From contig JAJYUT010000001.1 of assembly GCA_021792365.1 (NCBI GenBank), positions 434,001 through 498,000 of the forward strand: a stretch of 64,000 nucleotides of DNA, written 5' to 3'. This stretch comes from Pseudomonadota bacterium (lineage in GTDB: Bacteria > Pseudomonadota > Alphaproteobacteria > Dongiales > Dongiaceae). Below are positions 28,637-37,729 of the stretch, piece after piece. The translations under genes and the position numbers were made by a program. Position 1 is the stretch's first letter; each line of letters opens with the position of its first letter. The notes beneath the pieces are model-generated. The model ran no database searches, was not told the DNA's origin, and worked only from the letters and a program-made list of their open reading frames with translations.

Positions 28637-30580
28637 ATGCCGATGATCACGCTGCCGGATGGCAGCCAGCGCCAGTTTCCCAAGCCGGTGACGGGGGCCG
28701 AGGTGGCCGCCGCGATCGGGCCCGGCCTCGCCAAGGCCGCGCTCGCCGTGAAGCTCAATGGCGAGGTGAAGGACCTCAGCCACACCATCACCGGCGACGC
28801 CAGGCTGGAGATCGTCACCAGGACCCACCCGGACGCGCTGGAGCTGCTGCGCCACGACGCCGCGCACGTGATGGCCGAGGCCGTGCAGGAGCTTTATCCC
28901 GGCACGCAGATCACTTTCGGCCCGGCGACGGAGACCGGCTTCTACTATGACTTCCACCGCGAAGAGCCGTTCACGCCGGAGGATTTCGCGAAGATCGAGC
29001 AGCGCATGCGCGAGATCGTCGACCGTGACGAGCCGATCACGCGCGAGGTGTGGAGCCGCGACCAGGCCGTCGGCTGGTTCCAGCAGCATGGCGAGAGCTT
29101 CAAGGCCGAGTGGGTCTCCGCCATCCCCAAGGAGGAGGAGATCTCGATCTATCGCCAGGGCAACTGGCTCGACCTCTGCACGGGGCCGCATCTGCCTTCG
29201 ACCGGCAAGCTCGGCAAGGCCTTCAAGATCATGAAGCTCTCGGGCGCCTATTGGCGCGGCGATGCCAACAACCCGCAGCTCCAGCGCATCTACGGCACGG
29301 TGTTCGCGGACGAGAAGCAGCTCAAGGAGTATCTCCACCAGCTCGAGGAAGCGGAGAAGCGCGATCATCGGCGGCTCGGTCGCGAGATGGGCCTCTTCCA
29401 CCAGCAGGAGGAAGCGGCCGGCATGGTGTTCTGGCACCCGAAGGGCTGGACGCTCTATCGCACGCTGGAGAGCTTCATCCGCAGGCGGCTGGAGGACGGC
29501 GGCTATCTCGAGGTCAAGACGCCGCAGCTCATCGACCGCAAGCTGTGGGAGGAATCCGGCCACTGGGAGAAGTTCCGCGAGAACATGTATCTCGCCGAGA
29601 ACGAGGACGGCATCAAGCACTTCGCCGGCCACCCCGACGAGCGCATCTTCGCGCTGAAGCCGATGAACTGCCCCGGCCATGTGCAGATATTCAACCAGGG
29701 GCTCAAGAGCTACCGCGACCTGCCGATGCGCCTCGCCGAGTTCGGCTCGTGCCACCGCTTCGAGCCGAGCGGCGCGCTGCACGGCATCATGCGCGTGCGC
29801 AACTTCACGCAGGACGATGCGCACATCTTCTGCACGCCCGAGCAGGTGAAGGAGGAGAGCCTCAAGTTCTGCCGCCTGCTGTTCGGCATCTATCACGATT
29901 GCGGCTTCACCGACGTGAAGATCCGCTTCGCCGACCGGCCGGAGAAGCGTGCCGGCAGCGATGCGGTGTGGGACCAGGCCGAAGCGCAACTGAAGGCCGC
30001 GATCGACGCCACCAACTACCAGTACGAGATGGCGCCGGGCGAAGGCGCCTTCTACGGCCCGAAGCTCGAGTTCCATCTGCGCGACACGATCGGCCGCACC
30101 TGGCAATGCGGCACGCTGCAGATGGATTTCGTGCTGCCCGAGCGGCTCGACGCCAGCTATGTCGCCGAGGACGGCCAGAAGAAGCGCCCGGTGATGCTGC
30201 ACCGCGCGATCTTCGGCTCGATGGAGCGCTTCATCGGCATCCTGATCGAGCACTATGCCGGCCACCTGCCGCTGTGGCTCAGCCCGCAGCAGGCGGTCGT
30301 CTGCACCATCGTCTCCGACGCCGACGAGTATGCGCGCAAGGTGAACGCGGCGCTCATCGAAGCGGGCCTGCGCAGCGAGCTCGATCTGCGCAACGAAAAG
30401 ATCAACTACAAGGTCCGCGAGCACAGCCTCGCGAAGATCCCCCTCATCCTCGCCGTCGGCAAACGCGATCAGGAAGGCGGCACGGTCGCCGTGCGGCGCT
30501 TGGGCTCGGAGGGGCAGCAGGTGATGCCGCTGGCGGAGGCGGTGGAGGCGTTGAAGAAGGATGCACGGGTGCCGGGGTAA
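28637..30580 (+). CDS. thrS: Threonyl-tRNA synthetase
   Basis: 647-residue class II synthetase. Domains in order are TGS ([14 protein letters not shown] start, as in E. coli), the SAD editing domain ([13 protein letters not shown] and CTGPHLPS), the catalytic core with motif 2 around [12 protein letters not shown] and the zinc Cys345 in MNCPGH, and the C-terminal anticodon-binding domain. The ATG at 28637 is the start that aligns with E. coli; an upstream TTG extension is rejected. Host-like GC-rich codon use ends here, just before the AT-rich block. Confidence 0.97.
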   Translation: MPMITLPDGSQRQFPKPVTGAEVAAAIGPGLAKAALAVKLNGEVKDLSHTITGDARLEIVTRTHPDALELLRHDAAHVMAEAVQELYPGTQITFGPATETGFYYDFHREEPFTPEDFAKIEQRMREIVDRDEPITREVWSRDQAVGWFQQHGESFKAEWVSAIPKEEEISIYRQGNWLDLCTGPHLPSTGKLGKAFKIMKLSGAYWRGDANNPQLQRIYGTVFADEKQLKEYLHQLEEAEKRDHRRLGREMGLFHQQEEAAGMVFWHPKGWTLYRTLESFIRRRLEDGGYLEVKTPQLIDRKLWEESGHWEKFRENMYLAENEDGIKHFAGHPDERIFALKPMNCPGHVQIFNQGLKSYRDLPMRLAEFGSCHRFEPSGALHGIMRVRNFTQDDAHIFCTPEQVKEESLKFCRLLFGIYHDCGFTDVKIRFADRPEKRAGSDAVWDQAEAQLKAAIDATNYQYEMAPGEGAFYGPKLEFHLRDTIGRTWQCGTLQMDFVLPERLDASYVAEDGQKKRPVMLHRAIFGSMERFIGILIEHYAGHLPLWLSPQQAVVCTIVSDADEYARKVNAALIEAGLRSELDLRNEKINYKVREHSLAKIPLILAVGKRDQEGGTVAVRRLGSEGQQVMPLAEAVEALKKDARVPG

Positions 30581-30700
30581 GCTGGCGTCTGGTCCGATCT
30601 GTTTCGCGTCTATATGTTCGCGGTTAGTTCGACAGTTGAGCGGCCAGGAATAAAACTCAATAGTTGATTGCGGCCAGAACTGGGGTATCTTGGATCCGAG

Positions 30701-31969
30701 ATGCCTCGCACGCGAGTCGTAATACTTCAGATTGGCGACGTTCACTTTCCTGAAGCAAGCAGGGGGCGTTCTGACGTCGATCTCAAGGATGCATCATTTC
30801 CGTCAGCCCTTATCGGGCATTTGGGCGGAAACGCTCTCCAAGCAGTAACCCGCAGCGTTCAGGCAGTAATCAGCTCAAATAAGTGCGACGCCATTGTCTT
30901 AATGGGGGATCTGACATCTCGTGGCGACAAACAGGCGTTCTGGAGGTGTCTTCAGTTCCTCGAACAGGCCTTTCTCCGCAAGGGAGTGACGCCGATACTG
31001 CCCGATCGGATGGTCGTGATACCTGGGAATCACGATGTAAACCGCGAAGACGCGAAGTCGCCAAACCTTGAGGAGAAGTTCGATCATATAAACGCGCTGC
31101 TTAACAAGGCAGGGATGCCGGAGATCAAAATTGACCGATCACCAGTAATAAGAATTTCGAAAGGAGCGGCCGCACTCCGCATCTTTGGAACAAACACGTG
31201 TGTTGGCTGCGGGACACTCAGGTGGTTCCCCGACCTAGTGAGAGAGAAACTGATCACCACCTACGATGCCGCCATTGCCGAGGCGATGTCCGATAGTGAT
31301 CAACGCAAGATTCTTGACGATCTATATGAAACACTCGACACACCAATGGTGGTCGATGCCCTGATAGCTTCACTGCACGACCAAATCAAAAGCACCAATG
31401 ACTTCACGATAGTATCGGGTCACCACAATTTAGTGCCGCAGGCGACGCCACGTATAGCACCGTATGCTGAGATGATAAACTGTGGTCGTCTTCGCGATGC
31501 TTTGTTGGGAACTCGTCGCAAGGTCATCTACCTGCACGGCCATGTCCACGACGATCCCATACACGTGATTACAAACCCGAACAACAAGAGCGGAGCTCTG
31601 ATATCTATTGGAGCTCCACTGATGACCGATGGTTTCAATCTCATCGAGATTGAGTTTGCTGCCTCGACCAGCTCTGCCCTTGGTTGTCGAGTACGAAAAT
31701 ACCGTCTGAAGAACGGGGTCGTCGCTGAACAACCGAGCACCGAAATACCTCTAGCTTTGGACGAGCAAACAACATTATCCGAAGATCACCGGAAGATGCT
31801 CGAATTCATCAATGAAAAGAGAATGGCCTATGGGTGGGAAGTGCTTGAAAAACTGAAATTTGCCCAAGATAGAATGGAAGAGATTGCAGACGACCTGACC
31901 TGGCAAAACAAAATAAGCGTAGAGAGATACAGCGGTGTTCCGCAGTGGGTATTTAAGAGGGCTTACTAA
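30701..31969 (+). CDS. Calcineurin-like metallophosphoesterase, gene 1 of putative defence operon
   Basis: 422 residues. All metallophosphoesterase motifs are visible: GDVHF (Asp13, His15), GDLTSRGD (69-76), GNHD (109-112), VSGHHN (238-243) and HGHVH (279-283). It should therefore bind two metals and hydrolyse a phosphodiester or phosphomonoester; the substrate could be DNA, RNA or a nucleotide. There is no signal peptide and no Mre11-type partner. The ATG at 30701 is preferred; a TTG 33 bases upstream is possible. The stop overlaps the ATPase ATG by one base (TAATG). Composition is AT-richer than the flanking genes. Confidence 0.85.
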   Translation: MPRTRVVILQIGDVHFPEASRGRSDVDLKDASFPSALIGHLGGNALQAVTRSVQAVISSNKCDAIVLMGDLTSRGDKQAFWRCLQFLEQAFLRKGVTPILPDRMVVIPGNHDVNREDAKSPNLEEKFDHINALLNKAGMPEIKIDRSPVIRISKGAAALRIFGTNTCVGCGTLRWFPDLVREKLITTYDAAIAEAMSDSDQRKILDDLYETLDTPMVVDALIASLHDQIKSTNDFTIVSGHHNLVPQATPRIAPYAEMINCGRLRDALLGTRRKVIYLHGHVHDDPIHVITNPNNKSGALISIGAPLMTDGFNLIEIEFAASTSSALGCRVRKYRLKNGVVAEQPSTEIPLALDEQTTLSEDHRKMLEFINEKRMAYGWEVLEKLKFAQDRMEEIADDLTWQNKISVERYSGVPQWVFKRAY

Positions 31970-33975
31970 TGAGCTCGAACCCGTTTCGGCCGACTCGTTA
32001 TGAACATCAGAATAATCCGCTGCTTTGGTATTCCGAGCAAGCTCGGCAACTCGAGACAGAAGGCTCATTCTATGTTTCCGGTACTCGCGGGAGCGGCAAG
32101 ACGAGTTTGCTGAAGACTCTTCACTGGCGCGAGCGCCTCACAAATCAAGTGCTCAAGGCGCAGTTACCTGCACGGGGGCAAAACTTCTTGTCCGTGTATT
32201 TTCGCATACCGGATCATGTTTCCTTCGCATTTTCGAAGACCAAATGGGGTGCAATAGTTCCCAATGCGCCTGATCCGCGCGCGGTTTCCTATGCGTATTT
32301 TAGCACGCTGATCGAGTTCATCTCAGTGCAGCTGATGCTCGAGGCGATCGAAGATTGTGCTGGAAGTGTCGTCAAGTTCTCGGCGCTTGATGCCAGCCAA
32401 ACTCTCGACAACATAGTCAGCTCTTATCCCGAGCTTGTTGCTCATTCTGCAGACCGACCGACAACGCTCAGGCAACTAGCAAAGCTGATCGGCACACTCC
32501 ATCGATCTATGAACATTGCTGTTGTGCGGGGAGATGCAAGTCTAATTACACGCCTTATGCCGACAAGAGAGCCTGGTTCGTTCGTGCACGAAATTGCCGA
32601 GCACTTACTACAGCTGATCCAGCAAAGCGATTTTCACTTCAAGATATGCTTGGACGACTGTGAAGTTCTCGATGCGGAACAGCAGATCTACTTAAACACT
32701 CTCGTAAGAAAAACTAGATCGCCGGTATCCTGGATCATTAGCTACGTAGGTCGCGAGTATGACGCCACAACCGGTTTACATAAAGACCACAATCTCACCG
32801 ACGCCGACAGAAGGGTCATTGACCTAGATTCTCAGCATGAAAGTAGTTTCGTACGCCTATGCGAAGCGGTCTCGTCTCTGAGAGTGTTTTATTCGCTTTC
32901 CGACGATTTGCGTACGCAAGAATTGTTTTCTGAGATAGATAAGATCTTCTCTGTCCAAAACGTGTTGGGTAGCTACAGCATAAATGAGTTATTTGATTAC
33001 GCTACTCGAGATTCGCTTTCGGCGGATCTCCTAGAGTTTCGAAAGCAAGCGGAGAAGCTTGCGAAGATTGGTAACGAAGTGCACTCGCCGTCTAGTCGAG
33101 ATCGGTCACTTAAAGAGATTGCGTCCCGAGATCGCGCACTTCCGTACTACCAAGCGTATTTGCTTAGTGAATTGATGCCTCAGATGTCGTTTTCGAAACT
33201 TGCAGCGCTCAGCGTGGCAGAGCTTAAGCGCCAAGCCGCCTATCTTCGGCGAAAGCAAAGAAGTGCACTAATTGCGATGTGCCATCAATTTCGGGTCCGC
33301 AATATTCCGTATGCTGGATCGAATGTTGTCGTGGGCCTCAGTGACGGATGCATACGGGACTACCTTGAGATAATGGCCGAGATATATGATGCGTTCTCGA
33401 CGCCTAAGAACAAACTGAAGAAGTTTTTCCGGCGGCGGGACCCGCTTAAGATCGATCTGCAACGACAGGGAATCGTCAGAGCTGCTAACGCCAAGTTCTC
33501 GGGAATCAGGAACTCTGGAGACGTTTACTCCGTGGAACTTGGACAACTCGTTGACTGCTTAGGCGAACTCACCGCATTGCTTCATCGGGATGTAAAGACG
33601 ACGGAGCGTGGCGTCTATGCTGTAGATCCAAACAGTCTCCGGCGATCTAGCAGCGCGGAATATGGGCGCACCCGGCAATTGATGTTAGACGTACTGTCGC
33701 GGGGAGAGTCCGACGGATTATTTCGTGGCGAAGTGAATACAAGTTCTGCCGAAACGACAAACTCGCACCAGCCAGTACGCATCCGCCTACATAGGCGATT
33801 TGCGCCTCGGTATGGTTTCTCCTTCAGAGGACCTTATGAGCCCGCCTTCTTGCCAGCTGATATGGTGGCTGAGGTCTGTCTAGCTCCCGCCACGGTTGAC
33901 GCGAAAGCATGGGCTAGTGCTGCATCCCAAAGAATGGCCGTGTCGGACCCGCTGCAGGAGGAATTATCACTTTGA
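31969..33975 (+). CDS. P-loop ATPase, gene 2 of putative defence operon
   Basis: 668 residues. The Walker A motif is GTRGSGKTS (38-46), directly after NNPLLWYSEQA and FYVSG. A Walker B-like ICLDDCE lies at 226-232, followed by a WIISYVGRE strand that resembles a sensor segment of AAA/STAND/ORC-like ATPases. The rest is mostly helical and not recognised. It contains a KKFFRRRDPLK basic patch near residue 485 and no transmembrane helix. The family assignment beyond P-loop NTPase is inference. It starts in a TAATG overlap with the phosphoesterase, and its stop overlaps the next start, so all three are coupled. Confidence 0.8.
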   Translation: MSSNPFRPTRYEHQNNPLLWYSEQARQLETEGSFYVSGTRGSGKTSLLKTLHWRERLTNQVLKAQLPARGQNFLSVYFRIPDHVSFAFSKTKWGAIVPNAPDPRAVSYAYFSTLIEFISVQLMLEAIEDCAGSVVKFSALDASQTLDNIVSSYPELVAHSADRPTTLRQLAKLIGTLHRSMNIAVVRGDASLITRLMPTREPGSFVHEIAEHLLQLIQQSDFHFKICLDDCEVLDAEQQIYLNTLVRKTRSPVSWIISYVGREYDATTGLHKDHNLTDADRRVIDLDSQHESSFVRLCEAVSSLRVFYSLSDDLRTQELFSEIDKIFSVQNVLGSYSINELFDYATRDSLSADLLEFRKQAEKLAKIGNEVHSPSSRDRSLKEIASRDRALPYYQAYLLSELMPQMSFSKLAALSVAELKRQAAYLRRKQRSALIAMCHQFRVRNIPYAGSNVVVGLSDGCIRDYLEIMAEIYDAFSTPKNKLKKFFRRRDPLKIDLQRQGIVRAANAKFSGIRNSGDVYSVELGQLVDCLGELTALLHRDVKTTERGVYAVDPNSLRRSSSAEYGRTRQLMLDVLSRGESDGLFRGEVNTSSAETTNSHQPVRIRLHRRFAPRYGFSFRGPYEPAFLPADMVAEVCLAPATVDAKAWASAASQRMAVSDPLQEELSL

Positions 33976-35003
33976 GCGCAAGCGAGAGCGACTTTGCCAG
34001 TGTTGGCTATCTAGAGATCAGTCAGCGTCGAGAAAAGACGAAGTCAGTTCGGCTTGGGAGTCTTGATGCACTGCTCTTATGTGCCAGTTACGATCCCCGT
34101 TGCCTCGAGATAACGCGATGTGGTCAAATTTCAGCAAAGAAAGCCTACGTTCTTAGATTCGAAGCTCCGATCGACGATAATAGACGAACCGAGCATACCA
34201 ATGGATTGAGAAGCTTTGCACAAAGCCACGCTAATTCGGTAGACGTTGTGCACCTTCCAAGGTCAGTCGATGCGACCAGTGTCCGCGAGGCTCTACAGAC
34301 TATGCTCGCCGAAATCATCCCGGCTCCTTCGAACCCCATCTCTGTCGCACTAGACATATCAACCTTTCCCAAATCGTACTTCTCCCAGGTCATCGCGACA
34401 GGATTTTCTCTGGGTCTTTTTTACCGGGTCACCGTCTTTTATTCCGAAACTGGCTACACGGGTGGCAGCACCCCTAGCACCTTTAAGTTCACGGAAGGCC
34501 CGTGGAAATCCATCCAGGTTCCATTCCTTGAGGGCGAAATTAAGGCGGGTGCGCCGAGGCACTCGATCGTCGCAGTCGGCGCAGATCCAGCGAGCTTGGA
34601 GAGGTTTATTCGACGATACGAGCCCGACAGCATGACGCTGATTGCCCCTATACCCGGGGCTTCGACCGAAATTGATCGGAAGGTACTGTTGGATACTAAC
34701 GCCATCAGGCGAAAATTTGGCTCGACAAAGATCGTTCAAGTGCCTGCCTTTGATGCTATTGGCATCTTGGGTCAACTGCAGTCGGCAATTCGCAGATTTG
34801 CTCCATCGCACGAGATCGGAATGTTTTCGCTTGGAACCAAACCACATGCTCTTGGAATGGGCATCGTCGCCCTTTCCGAGCCTGCCATCCCTTTGGTTTG
34901 TCGTGTACCTGACAGATATGTAGAAAGACAGGACGCGCCGAACGGATGGTCGTGGATCTATGATATGAAGGACAGCAGCAATCCGCTCGCAGAGGTCAGC
35001 TAG
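33972..35003 (+). CDS. Unrecognised two-domain protein, gene 3 of putative defence operon
   Basis: 343 residues, no family recognised. The start is a TTG at 33972 that overlaps the ATPase stop, with a strong AGGAGG ten bases upstream; no ATG lies near. Two similar alternating alpha/beta halves can be seen. The first has DALLLCASYDPRCLEI, then VALDISTFPKSYFSQVIATG and YSETGYTGG. The second begins with HSIVAVGADPASLERFIRRY and TLIAPIPG. The hydrophobic strand-loop-helix spacing resembles Rossmann-like or nucleotide-sensor domains, which is inference. It may sense a signal or act as effector for the phosphoesterase-ATPase pair. Confidence 0.75.
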   Translation: MSASESDFASVGYLEISQRREKTKSVRLGSLDALLLCASYDPRCLEITRCGQISAKKAYVLRFEAPIDDNRRTEHTNGLRSFAQSHANSVDVVHLPRSVDATSVREALQTMLAEIIPAPSNPISVALDISTFPKSYFSQVIATGFSLGLFYRVTVFYSETGYTGGSTPSTFKFTEGPWKSIQVPFLEGEIKAGAPRHSIVAVGADPASLERFIRRYEPDSMTLIAPIPGASTEIDRKVLLDTNAIRRKFGSTKIVQVPAFDAIGILGQLQSAIRRFAPSHEIGMFSLGTKPHALGMGIVALSEPAIPLVCRVPDRYVERQDAPNGWSWIYDMKDSSNPLAEVS

Positions 35004-35035
35004 CTAGTTGCTTGTCGTCATAAGCCCTTGTACGC

Positions 35036-35057
35036 GCCACGCGAACGCTAGCGTGGC
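35036..35057. repeat. Inverted repeat between gene 3 and the FRG gene
   Basis: GCCACGC (35036-35042) and GCGTGGC (35051-35057) with an 8-base loop, in the 146-base gap before the FRG-domain gene. There is no T-run; it may terminate the three-gene operon or regulate the next gene. Confidence 0.45.
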
Positions 35058-35149
35058 ATCGCGTGACCGGACGTAAGATGGCACGTTCACAATAACGACA
35101 GTGCCATGCATCTTGGTAATCGGTCTTCGGCTATTGTGGGGGGAACGCT

Positions 35150-35923
35150 ATGAGGTCTCAAGAGGATCGAACACAAGAAGAAGTCAAGGAAGCGATCAAT
35201 ACCGGTCACATACAAATAGGAAGTTGGAAGCATCTTCACGAAGAGTTCGAGGAGATGAGAGATAGCGCCTGGATCTTTCGAGGTGTTAGTAGCCCTACAC
35301 ATTACCCGATACCAAGTATCGGCCGACAAACCGTTTATGGCAATTACAATCGCATCCGAGAAGAGCGACTCTTCCAGGAATTCAAAGACCGAGCAATTGG
35401 GCTCATAACGGATTCCCGATTCAATGATTGGACTTGGCTCGCGTACGCGCAGCACATTGGAGTACCAACAAGGTTGCTGGACTGGACCACCAGTCCACTC
35501 ATCGCGACGTTCTTCGCAATAGAGTCGGACGTAGATGAAGACAGGGTCGTCTATGCAGCACAATATTCAAAATTCGTGTATGAGGTTGACCATCCAAGAA
35601 CTAGTCCGTTCGACAATGCAGAAGAGGGACGTTTCTCTGCGCCGATGGCATTCGATCGAATACGAGCTCAGCGAGGTGTTTTCACCATCCATCCCAATCC
35701 AACATCCATCTTCTATCCCGAAGGTAGCAGAACACTTCTGATACCGAATGACCTGGTGCGTATTTTTCGAAAACGCCTGTTTAAGTACGGCATAGACCAC
35801 TGGTCGGTCTATCCCGACTTCTATGGTCTTGGGCGCCAATTAGCTTGGCATCTTAAGACAAAAACCGGCTTGGGGTTGATACCAGGAGAGAAAACGTCCG
35901 CGTCCTTGGCAAACGTACGATAG
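35150..35923 (+). CDS. FRG-domain protein
   Basis: 257 residues containing an FRG domain, named for its FRG motif, here WIFRGVSS near residue 42. Other conserved segments are YAQHIGVPTRLLDWTTSPLIATFFAIE and IRAQRGVFTIHP. FRG proteins occur often in phage-defence and mobile regions and have been proposed to be related to ADP-ribosyltransferases; activity here is not shown. A G-rich ribosome-binding site lies before the ATG. It shares the AT-rich composition and direction of the preceding three genes but has its own upstream gap. Confidence 0.82.
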   Translation: MRSQEDRTQEEVKEAINTGHIQIGSWKHLHEEFEEMRDSAWIFRGVSSPTHYPIPSIGRQTVYGNYNRIREERLFQEFKDRAIGLITDSRFNDWTWLAYAQHIGVPTRLLDWTTSPLIATFFAIESDVDEDRVVYAAQYSKFVYEVDHPRTSPFDNAEEGRFSAPMAFDRIRAQRGVFTIHPNPTSIFYPEGSRTLLIPNDLVRIFRKRLFKYGIDHWSVYPDFYGLGRQLAWHLKTKTGLGLIPGEKTSASLANVR

Positions 35924-35946
35924 ACGAGAGTCTCATAGGAAATCAC

Positions 35947-35958
35947 AACTGGCCAGTT
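35947..35958. repeat. 12-bp perfect palindrome AACTGGCCAGTT
   Basis: It lies 24 bases after the FRG-gene stop, near where composition returns to GC-rich host DNA. It could mark the right border of the AT-rich block or belong to a terminator. The remaining sequence to 36084 holds no gene I can support. Confidence 0.4.
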
Positions 35959-36084
35959 CTTGCCGACTGTGCTGTGTCGCCGCGACAGGCCGTGGCCGAG
36001 GCGTCGCTGAACATCTGATTGAGCTGGCTATTAATCGCGCGGGTCGGCGTTGTTGCTGGGTAGGCTGACTTGCTGGCGTGGCGG

Positions 36085-37371
36085 TCAGTGGCTAGGGAAT
36101 TGTCCCGGTGTTGGTTCGGGGATGGCTTGCCGGTTGCTGCTGGGCATTGCTGGCTGCGCCGCAACCGGCTTGAGGCGAGCGACGAGCGTCGGCGCGGGCG
36201 ATGTCGGCTTCAGTCTTGCGGGCAGGGCTGGTGAGTGTGCATCGGACGCCGCATCGGGCGCGATCACATCCGGAGAGGACAGCTGCGATGGACGTGCAAT
36301 CTCGCGTGGGGGCGGGATCTGCGACAATTCCGGCGCGGCGGAGGCGCGGGCGATCGCGCGCGGGGGCTCGCGCTCCGATGAACGGGCGACATCGGGCGGA
36401 GTCGGCTCTTCGATCATCACCGCGAGCCAGCCTGCGATGGCGAACGCGATCGCGGCGAAGCCGGCGAGTGCGAAGCGGTCTGTCCTGGCCTGCATGGCCG
36501 CCGCGGCGATAGCGCGTGCATAGCGGCGCGCACGGTCGATGCCGTTCTCCAGCAGCGGTCCCGAAGCGCGCCTTGCCGCGCGGGCGGCCCGGTCTGCCGC
36601 GATGACGATCGCGTGAGCACGATGCAAGGTTTGATGCATGCGGGCTTCGAGTGCGGGCCTGCGGGTCCGCCACGCGGCCATCGCGGCTTCTTGTGCACGG
36701 GCGCCGTGCGCGCGGGCGCGCACCAGCGCCTGATCCATGCGCGCTTCGAGGGCGGGCTTCAGCCTCCGCCATGCCGCGAGCCTGGCCTCTTGCGTCCTGG
36801 CGCCGAGCGCGCGGGCCTTCGTGAGCGCCTGGTTGATGCTAGTTTGCAGGCCGCCGCTCGATGCCCGCATCTCCGGCGCGCGCGATGAGCCGCCGCGGCT
36901 CTCCTCTGCGCGAAGGCCGGGCAGGCGTTCGGGCGGTGGCGCGTGATCGGCACCATGCTCCGGCCCCATGCCGATGGCGTTCCTGTTCGGGCCATCGGCC
37001 AACACGGACTCGAACGCCGCGCCATAGGGCGGCGCCTGGCGTGCCGGTCGCGCTCTGCCGTTTGCCGCGCCGCCTTGCGTGGCGATGCGCCGGGCACGGT
37101 CGATGCGCGCCGCGATCGCCAGGCCCGCGTCGTACGGCCGGGCCGGTGGTTCCGCAATCGTGACCTGAGCGGCTGTTGGTCGCGCTGTCGGTTTCCCTGC
37201 CGGCGTCTGCCGTGGCGCGCTGTCGGGGCAAGCGCCGGACGCTTTGCGTGCCTGCCGCCAATGCGCCATGCGCGCGGCCAGCTCGGCGGCGACTTCCGCC
37301 TCGCTCACCTTCGACAGGTCGAAGGAGCTGAACTCCCCCGATGGCGGCTTGCCACGCCCGCCCCGATCCAC
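36085..37371 (-). CDS. Single-TM Ala/Pro-rich protein with 33-residue helical repeats (paralogue A)
   Basis: 428 residues, no named family. The GTG at 37371 is chosen because it aligns exactly with the paralogue at 43803-45794 and has GGGGGAG upstream. The shared N-terminal block is KPPxxxxxxFDxSxxxxxEVAxExAxRxxxWxQAR. Three tandem 33-residue helical repeats (about 180-278, consensus xQALxxARAxGARxQEAxxAAW) lead into one transmembrane helix (about 300-320, FALAGFAAIAFAIAGWLAVMI). A Pro-rich tail with two ARLKP motifs follows. It is probably an inner-membrane protein with a helical cytoplasmic part and a periplasmic tail. Confidence 0.72.
   Translation of the reverse strand: MDRGGRGKPPSGEFSSFDLSKVSEAEVAAELAARMAHWRQARKASGACPDSAPRQTPAGKPTARPTAAQVTIAEPPARPYDAGLAIAARIDRARRIATQGGAANGRARPARQAPPYGAAFESVLADGPNRNAIGMGPEHGADHAPPPERLPGLRAEESRGGSSRAPEMRASSGGLQTSINQALTKARALGARTQEARLAAWRRLKPALEARMDQALVRARAHGARAQEAAMAAWRTRRPALEARMHQTLHRAHAIVIAADRAARAARRASGPLLENGIDRARRYARAIAAAAMQARTDRFALAGFAAIAFAIAGWLAVMIEEPTPPDVARSSEREPPRAIARASAAPELSQIPPPREIARPSQLSSPDVIAPDAASDAHSPALPARLKPTSPAPTLVARLKPVAAQPAMPSSNRQAIPEPTPGQFPSH
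36538..36834 (-). repeat. Three tandem 99-base coding repeats in paralogue A
   Basis: Each unit encodes 33 residues. Units 1 and 2 end in PALEARM and share ARAxGARxQEA; unit 3 is more diverged. A partial fourth copy leads into the transmembrane helix. Confidence 0.7.
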
Positions 37372-37729
37372 GATCGACGGTCTCCCCCGCACGGGACGAA
37401 TACCAACACCGAGGCCCGATTTGTCGTTGCGGGTTCTTTCCGGATAATCCCCGGACTATCAATAGCGTGGCAGCCTTAATCCCCAGCCGCATCGGCGTGC
37501 TGTCACGCGGCTGCAACGGTATCCTGCTCCGCGCGTCGCCGCAAGAATCCACGCGCATGGTCATCGGCCGGCCGTGCCCGCCAGCGGAATCGCCCGGCGG
37601 GAAGGCTGCCGCACCCCTCCGCGGGTCACGAGAAAGTGCCCGCCGGCCTGATACACCCAGCCCCGCCCGGTGTTTGCCAAGAGAGGGCCCGCTTTTGACG
37701 CGGGCCGGCGGCAACATCGGAGATCACAC
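37372..37729. other. 358-base intergenic region
   Basis: This separates the divergent TM paralogue A and the first small exported protein. I see no gene, tRNA or known riboswitch. The only clear structure is a 7-bp hairpin GGCCCGC/GCGGGCC at 37686-37706, just before the ribosome-binding site of the exported-protein gene. Confidence 0.6.

Noticed and set aside
28397-30745. 782-codon open frame antisense to thrS
   Set aside because: It is the shadow of thrS in GC-rich DNA; the protein is His/Leu/Arg-rich without domains. Similar long antisense frames (12769-14835, 60780-62519) are rejected for the same reason.
30591-36079. GCTGGCGT at both ends of the second AT-rich block as a possible att repeat
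   Set aside because: Only 8 bp and common in this GC-rich sequence; no longer matching repeat was found, so borders remain undefined.
35943-36164. 73-codon minus-strand frame after the FRG gene
   Set aside because: It overlaps the end of TM paralogue A, has no ribosome-binding site or recognisable motif, and the composition is mixed.
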